64,000 nucleotides of DNA from an uncultured Curtobacterium sp. (GTDB lineage: Bacteria; Actinomycetota; Actinomycetes; Actinomycetales; Microbacteriaceae): positions 1 through 64,000 of the forward strand of contig CAJYUW010000043.1 of the NCBI GenBank assembly GCA_913778205.1, written 5' to 3'. The translations under genes were made by a program, and so were the position numbers. Positions 60,496 to 64,000 of this stretch are shown one piece after another. The notes beneath the pieces are model-generated. The model saw only the letters and a list, made by a program, of their open reading frames with translations. It had not been told where the DNA came from and did no database searches. How positions within the stretch are numbered: position 1 is the stretch's first letter; every line of letters starts with the position of its first letter.

Positions 60496-62340
60496 TCACG
60501 AGGACAGCTGGTCGGCGAGGGCATCGACGGACCGAGCCGGCAGCGCGCACACGTGGTCGTGGCAGACGTAGGCGGCGGGATCGGTGTCCGCTCGGGCCGC
60601 GAAGAGGCCGAACCCCGCGGCCGCCCACGCCCGGGCCTGGTCCGGGGTCACCCTGGCGACCGTGGTCCCTGGGCGTCGTGCCGCGGAGGCCGAGGCGCGC
60701 ATCGGGTGCGCCGGGTCGGAGCTGACGACGACGACCTCGCGGGACGGAACGCCGAGGGCCACGGCCAGCCCGAGCGCGTCCGCGTACCCGAGCGGGCGCT
60801 CGACGCCGAGCTGGGCACGGTCCGCGACGAGCCGGACGGCCGCCTCGCGGTACGAGCCGTCGCCGGTCAGCGCCCCCAGCGTCGCCGCGGCGGCGGCGAG
60901 ACCCACCGTCCCGGACCGCAGTGCCGTCTGCGGCTGCTCGCCGGTCGCCGTCCCGGCCGAGTCGAGGACCGCGTCCACGTCGAAGCGACCCGCCAGGCCG
61001 TCGTCGACCAGCACCCGCGCGGCGACCGCGTACGACACCTCACCGGTGACGAGCGCGAGCTCGAGCAACCCCTCGGCGAGCAGGCCGACGTCCTCGATCG
61101 TCGCGGGCGCTGCCGACGCGCCTCGTGGGGAACTCGACCGGACCGCGACGTGGCCGTCACGCACGTGGGCAGCGAGCACCGCGTCGGCGGCGTCCCGGGC
61201 GAGGGCGATCATCCCGACGTCGTCGTGCCGCGCACCCGCGAGCGCCAGCCCCCGGATCGCGAGGCCGTTCCAGCCGGTCAGCACCTGGTCGTCGAGGGGC
61301 GGAGGGTCCAGGGTCGTGCGCTCGGTGAGGGAACGGCGGTACCACTCGCCCTCGACCCGGCGCCCGCCGATCGTCGATTCGCTGTCCTGCGCGGCGACGA
61401 ACGCGCCGTCCGGTCGACGGAGGGTGTCGCGCAGGAACGCGGCGATGCCCCGGGCCTGCTCGGCCCCGGCGACCGGCAGCAGCCCCGCGTTGTCGTACAG
61501 CATCCGCTCGTAGTGCGGCACGCTCCAGTCGCGCCGGGTCGCGTACCGGAACACCCCGCCGTCGGCGTCGGTGAGCTCGGACCGGGCGATGGCGTCGAGC
61601 GTCCGGTCGAGCAGATCCTGCGCCGCAGACGCCCCGACCGGGTCGTCCACGGCCAGGTCCCGGAGCAGCTCGAGGAGCGGCGTACTCGGGAACTTCGGCG
61701 CGCCGCCGAAACCGCCGTACGTGGTGTCCTCCGCCTGACGCAGCTGGTCGAGGACGCTCCGGATCGCGTCGACGGACGGGAGGCGCGGCTCGTCCCCGCC
61801 GCGCCCGTCGCTGGACGAGGTGGTCGCCTCCGCCTCGGCTCCCTGCCGGATCGCCCCCGCGACGGCGGCCGCGTTCGCGTCCACCTCGCCCCGACGCTCG
61901 CGCCAGGCGTCGAGGACCGCACCGAGGACCTGCCGGAACGACGGCACCTGCTGCACCGGCTCCGGCGGGAAGTACGTGCCAGCGAAGAACGCGTGCGCGT
62001 CCGGGGTGGTGAAGACGGTGAGCGGCCAGCCGAGCTGCCCGGTGAAGGCGCTCGCCGCCGCCATCATGCTGGCGTCGACGTCCGGACGTTCCTCGCGGTC
62101 GACCTTGACAGCGACGAAGTCCTGCCGCAGGAGGTCGGCCACGACCGGGTCGGAGAAGCTCTCTCGCGCCATGACGTGGCACCAGTGGCAGGTCGCGTAA
62201 CCGATCGACACGAGCACCGGGACGTCGCGCTCGCGCGCCTCGGCGAAGGCCTCCGGGCCCCACTCGCGCCAGTCCACCGGGTTGTCCGCGTGCTGGCGGA
62301 GGTACGGGCTGACGGCCGAGCCGAGGCGGTTGTCGTTCAT
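60496..62340 (-). CDS. YyaL-type thioredoxin-domain protein (DUF255)
   Basis: 614-aa protein. N-terminal thioredoxin-like DUF255 domain with [15 protein letters not shown] and the redox-like pair C51-HW-C54 (ATCHWCHVM), then a six-hairpin (alpha/alpha)6 toroid as in glycoside hydrolases ([44 protein letters not shown]). The family occurs from bacteria to man (SPATA20-like); function is unproven. Located 47 nt upstream of hrpA, which follows it on the minus strand only after its stop at 60496, so possible cotranscription. Confidence 0.9.
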   Translation of the reverse strand: MNDNRLGSAVSPYLRQHADNPVDWREWGPEAFAEARERDVPVLVSIGYATCHWCHVMARESFSDPVVADLLRQDFVAVKVDREERPDVDASMMAAASAFTGQLGWPLTVFTTPDAHAFFAGTYFPPEPVQQVPSFRQVLGAVLDAWRERRGEVDANAAAVAGAIRQGAEAEATTSSSDGRGGDEPRLPSVDAIRSVLDQLRQAEDTTYGGFGGAPKFPSTPLLELLRDLAVDDPVGASAAQDLLDRTLDAIARSELTDADGGVFRYATRRDWSVPHYERMLYDNAGLLPVAGAEQARGIAAFLRDTLRRPDGAFVAAQDSESTIGGRRVEGEWYRRSLTERTTLDPPPLDDQVLTGWNGLAIRGLALAGARHDDVGMIALARDAADAVLAAHVRDGHVAVRSSSPRGASAAPATIEDVGLLAEGLLELALVTGEVSYAVAARVLVDDGLAGRFDVDAVLDSAGTATGEQPQTALRSGTVGLAAAAATLGALTGDGSYREAAVRLVADRAQLGVERPLGYADALGLAVALGVPSREVVVVSSDPAHPMRASASAARRPGTTVARVTPDQARAWAAAGFGLFAARADTDPAAYVCHDHVCALPARSVDALADQLSS

Positions 62341-62406
62341 GTGTCCAGCCTGCCCCGACCGCCCTGGACTCCGGCAGCGTGCGGGGCGGCCTGTGGACCG
62401 TCGCGC

Positions 62407-62949
62407 TCAGTCCACAGCTGGTCGCAGGGGGAGCCAGCCCGTGAGCGACGCGAGCCGACGGGCCACGTCCTCCGGCGTCATGGCGTCCGTGTCCACCCGC
62501 GTGACCTCGTCCCCGACAGCCGTGTCGAGCCTCCCGGCCGTGGCCGCGCTGTGCGCCAGCTGCGCCTCGGGGAGCCGACCACCCGACCGACGGCGCAGCC
62601 GGTCCGCGGTGGCGGCGTCGCCCGCCCGGAGCAGCACCGCGGTGACCAGCGGGCCGTCGCCCATCGCCCCGGCCAGGGCCTCGTGCTCGAGGACCGACAC
62701 GGTGTTCGTGAAGACCAGCCGATGGTGCCCGAGTTCGCGGTACCGCTCCCACATCGTGGCGAGGTTCCGCTCCGCGAGGTGCGCATCCGGGTGCTCGACG
62801 TGCGGCGCGGGGTGTGCCAGGTCGAGTGCGTCGCCCTCGATGACGACGTGTCGGACGTCAGCGGCGACGAGGAGGTCGTGCAGCGCCTCGGCAGCGGTCG
62901 ACTTGCCGACGCCGGAGCGGCCGCCGATGAAGAGCGTCTCCGAGCGCAC
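62407..62949 (-). CDS. P-loop kinase-like protein
   Basis: 180-aa AAA/ADK-type P-loop protein. Walker A is GGRSGVGKST (residues 9-18), followed by an acidic switch EGDALDLAHPAPHVE and a helical lid with RNLATMWERYRELG. It resembles adenylylsulfate-kinase-like and other small-molecule kinases of unknown substrate. The GTG start lies 6 nt after the stop of the epimerase gene, so the two form an operon. Confidence 0.75.
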   Translation of the reverse strand: MRSETLFIGGRSGVGKSTAAEALHDLLVAADVRHVVIEGDALDLAHPAPHVEHPDAHLAERNLATMWERYRELGHHRLVFTNTVSVLEHEALAGAMGDGPLVTAVLLRAGDAATADRLRRRSGGRLPEAQLAHSAATAGRLDTAVGDEVTRVDTDAMTPEDVARRLASLTGWLPLRPAVD

Positions 62950-62955
62950 GACGGG

Positions 62956-64000
62956 TCAGCCCCGACCGAGCATGAGGAGGGCGAGCGCGGCGTCCTCGGG
63001 ACCGTAGTCGAACATCCGCTCCCAGAACGGGTCGGACGCCCACGGCACGTCACCGCCCACAGGGACCCGGTGCGCGGTCTCGACCAACCAGTCCAGCTCG
63101 GGGACGACCGACCGCTCGAACCGCGGCGGTTCCCAGCCGAGGGCACGCGCAGCCGCGGTGTCGAGCACGAACGGGGTCGGCGACGACCACGGCGTCACAC
63201 CGACGAAGGCCGGGGCGTCCTCGTCGAGCAGCACCTCGTCGAACGCGTGGTCGAGGTGGCCCGCGACGGTCCGCACGATCTCGAGGACCGACGGAGCCGT
63301 CTCGTCGGCGACGTTGAGGATGCGACGGTCCGGTCGGTCGGCGACCAGGCCCACGAGGCTCGCGATGCCCGACGCCGCCGTCGTGTGGTCGACGCCACGA
63401 CCGTGGTCGGCGAGCAGGATGCGCTCGCGGCCGTCGAGCACCCGTCGGACGACGAACCACTCCCGCGGTCGTCCGATGTGCTGCCCGTGCACCTTCGACG
63501 GACGGAGCACCGTGACCGGGGCGCCGTGGTCGAGCAGGACCTGCTCGGCGGCGACCTTCGCGGCGCCGTAACCGTCGCGGCTCGTCGGGTCGGCGTCGTC
63601 CGGCACGACCGTGGGCTGCAGCTCGGTGACCGGACCGCCGAACACCGGGCGTTCGACGGAGTTGCCGTGCCGGCCTTGCTCGTCGACGTACACCGCCTTC
63701 GAGGACACGAACACGGTCGAGCCGGCGTCGTCGAGGAACGGCCGGAGCCGCAGGGCGTCGTCACGGGTCCGTCCGACGGTGTCGACGAGGAGGTCGGCGC
63801 CGGGACGCAGCAGCGACCTCAGCAGTGCGGTGTCGCGGGCGTCGCCCACGAGGGAGGTCGCGCCGTCCGCGGTGAGCAGGTCGGCGACGGGGCCGCCTCG
63901 CCGGGACACGACCTCGACATGCCAGTCGTCGGTGCTGTCGAGCAGGTGTCGGGCGACCGCGGAGCCGATGCCGCCGGTGCCGCCGAGGATGACCGCGCGT
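62956..64000 (-). CDS. NAD-dependent epimerase/dehydratase (partial)
   Basis: Extended SDR family protein; the start lies beyond the right edge, and the frame is open to base 64000. Rossmann motif VILGGTGGIGSAVARHLLD is at the edge, then VFVSSKAVYVDEQGRH and the catalytic YGAAK (Tyr and Lys) in TSRDGYGAAKVAAEQVL. The C-terminal part has GRGVDHTTAASGIASLVGLV typical of sugar-nucleotide epimerases. It is cotranscribed with the P-loop protein gene. Substrate unknown. Confidence 0.85.
   Translation of the reverse strand, partial: RAVILGGTGGIGSAVARHLLDSTDDWHVEVVSRRGGPVADLLTADGATSLVGDARDTALLRSLLRPGADLLVDTVGRTRDDALRLRPFLDDAGSTVFVSSKAVYVDEQGRHGNSVERPVFGGPVTELQPTVVPDDADPTSRDGYGAAKVAAEQVLLDHGAPVTVLRPSKVHGQHIGRPREWFVVRRVLDGRERILLADHGRGVDHTTAASGIASLVGLVADRPDRRILNVADETAPSVLEIVRTVAGHLDHAFDEVLLDEDAPAFVGVTPWSSPTPFVLDTAAARALGWEPPRFERSVVPELDWLVETAHRVPVGGDVPWASDPFWERMFDYGPEDAALALLMLGRG

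Overview
The window is high-G+C actinobacterial DNA (about 70-73 % G+C by eye, strong G/C third positions, GTG starts, ATGA/GTGA overlaps). The gene set and protein style resemble Microbacteriaceae, and a Curtobacterium-like organism is my best guess; this is inferred from gene content, not from a marker gene. No rRNA, tRNA or CRISPR array was seen. Most genes are chromosomal housekeeping or accessory metabolism; two short stretches (about 41.7-43.6 kb and 54.7-56.6 kb) look acquired or decaying.

Layout. 0-2.2 kb: edge of an Asp23 gene, then a membrane protein and a three-HTH AraC regulator. 2.2-5.1 kb: copper operon csoR-copZ-copA with a CsoR-type operator inside its promoter. 5.1-8.1 kb: nitronate monooxygenase and pgi. 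8.2-12.2 kb: LysM lipoprotein, small Ala-rich protein, sugar-porter MFS, MarR. 12.4-14.4 kb: ohrR-ohr-oxidoreductase, a peroxide-response unit. 14.5-16.2 kb: DHA2 drug exporter. 16.3-21.7 kb: mevalonate operon (mvk-mvaD-pmk-hmgR-hmgS) without the type 2 IPP isomerase gene of the similar Streptomyces cluster. 21.8-22.9 kb: two related secreted proteins. 23.0-30.4 kb: a non-canonical glutamate-synthase-like large protein overlapping a CysJ-like diflavin reductase.

30.7-38.6 kb: GT2/GtrA glycosyltransferase, LuxR-type regulator, a secreted protein, a small gene broken by an amber stop, and an operon of a GT39-like membrane glycosyltransferase with a response regulator and histidine kinase. 38.8-41.6 kb: fructosamine kinase-like protein, LysR and a divergent EamA exporter. 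41.7-43.6 kb: a decaying cluster with an SdpB/HTTM fragment, a small membrane protein and a CPBP protease frameshifted by a 22-bp tandem duplication. 43.8-47.2 kb: acyltransferase, a 73-bp tandem repeat array, and NDH-2. 47.3-54.3 kb: assorted single genes (RibD/DHFR-like, lipase-like, LacI, methyltransferase, deaminase, DUF2461, type A CAT-like, GNAT). 54.7-56.6 kb: a low-G+C DUF262/HNH gene in an insertion bounded by 15-bp direct repeats at the 3' end of hrpA. 56.6-64 kb: hrpA, a YyaL-type protein, a P-loop kinase-like protein and a partial epimerase.

The most unusual material: the GltB-like/CysJ-like pair with altered signature motifs; the 1.86-kb insertion in the hrpA tail; the 73-bp tandem array with an alternating dimer pattern; and two families of dispersed palindromes (GACGGGAGGCCCGTGGCGG-type, and a 62-nt GCACAACCAAAG-type) that mostly sit just downstream of genes.
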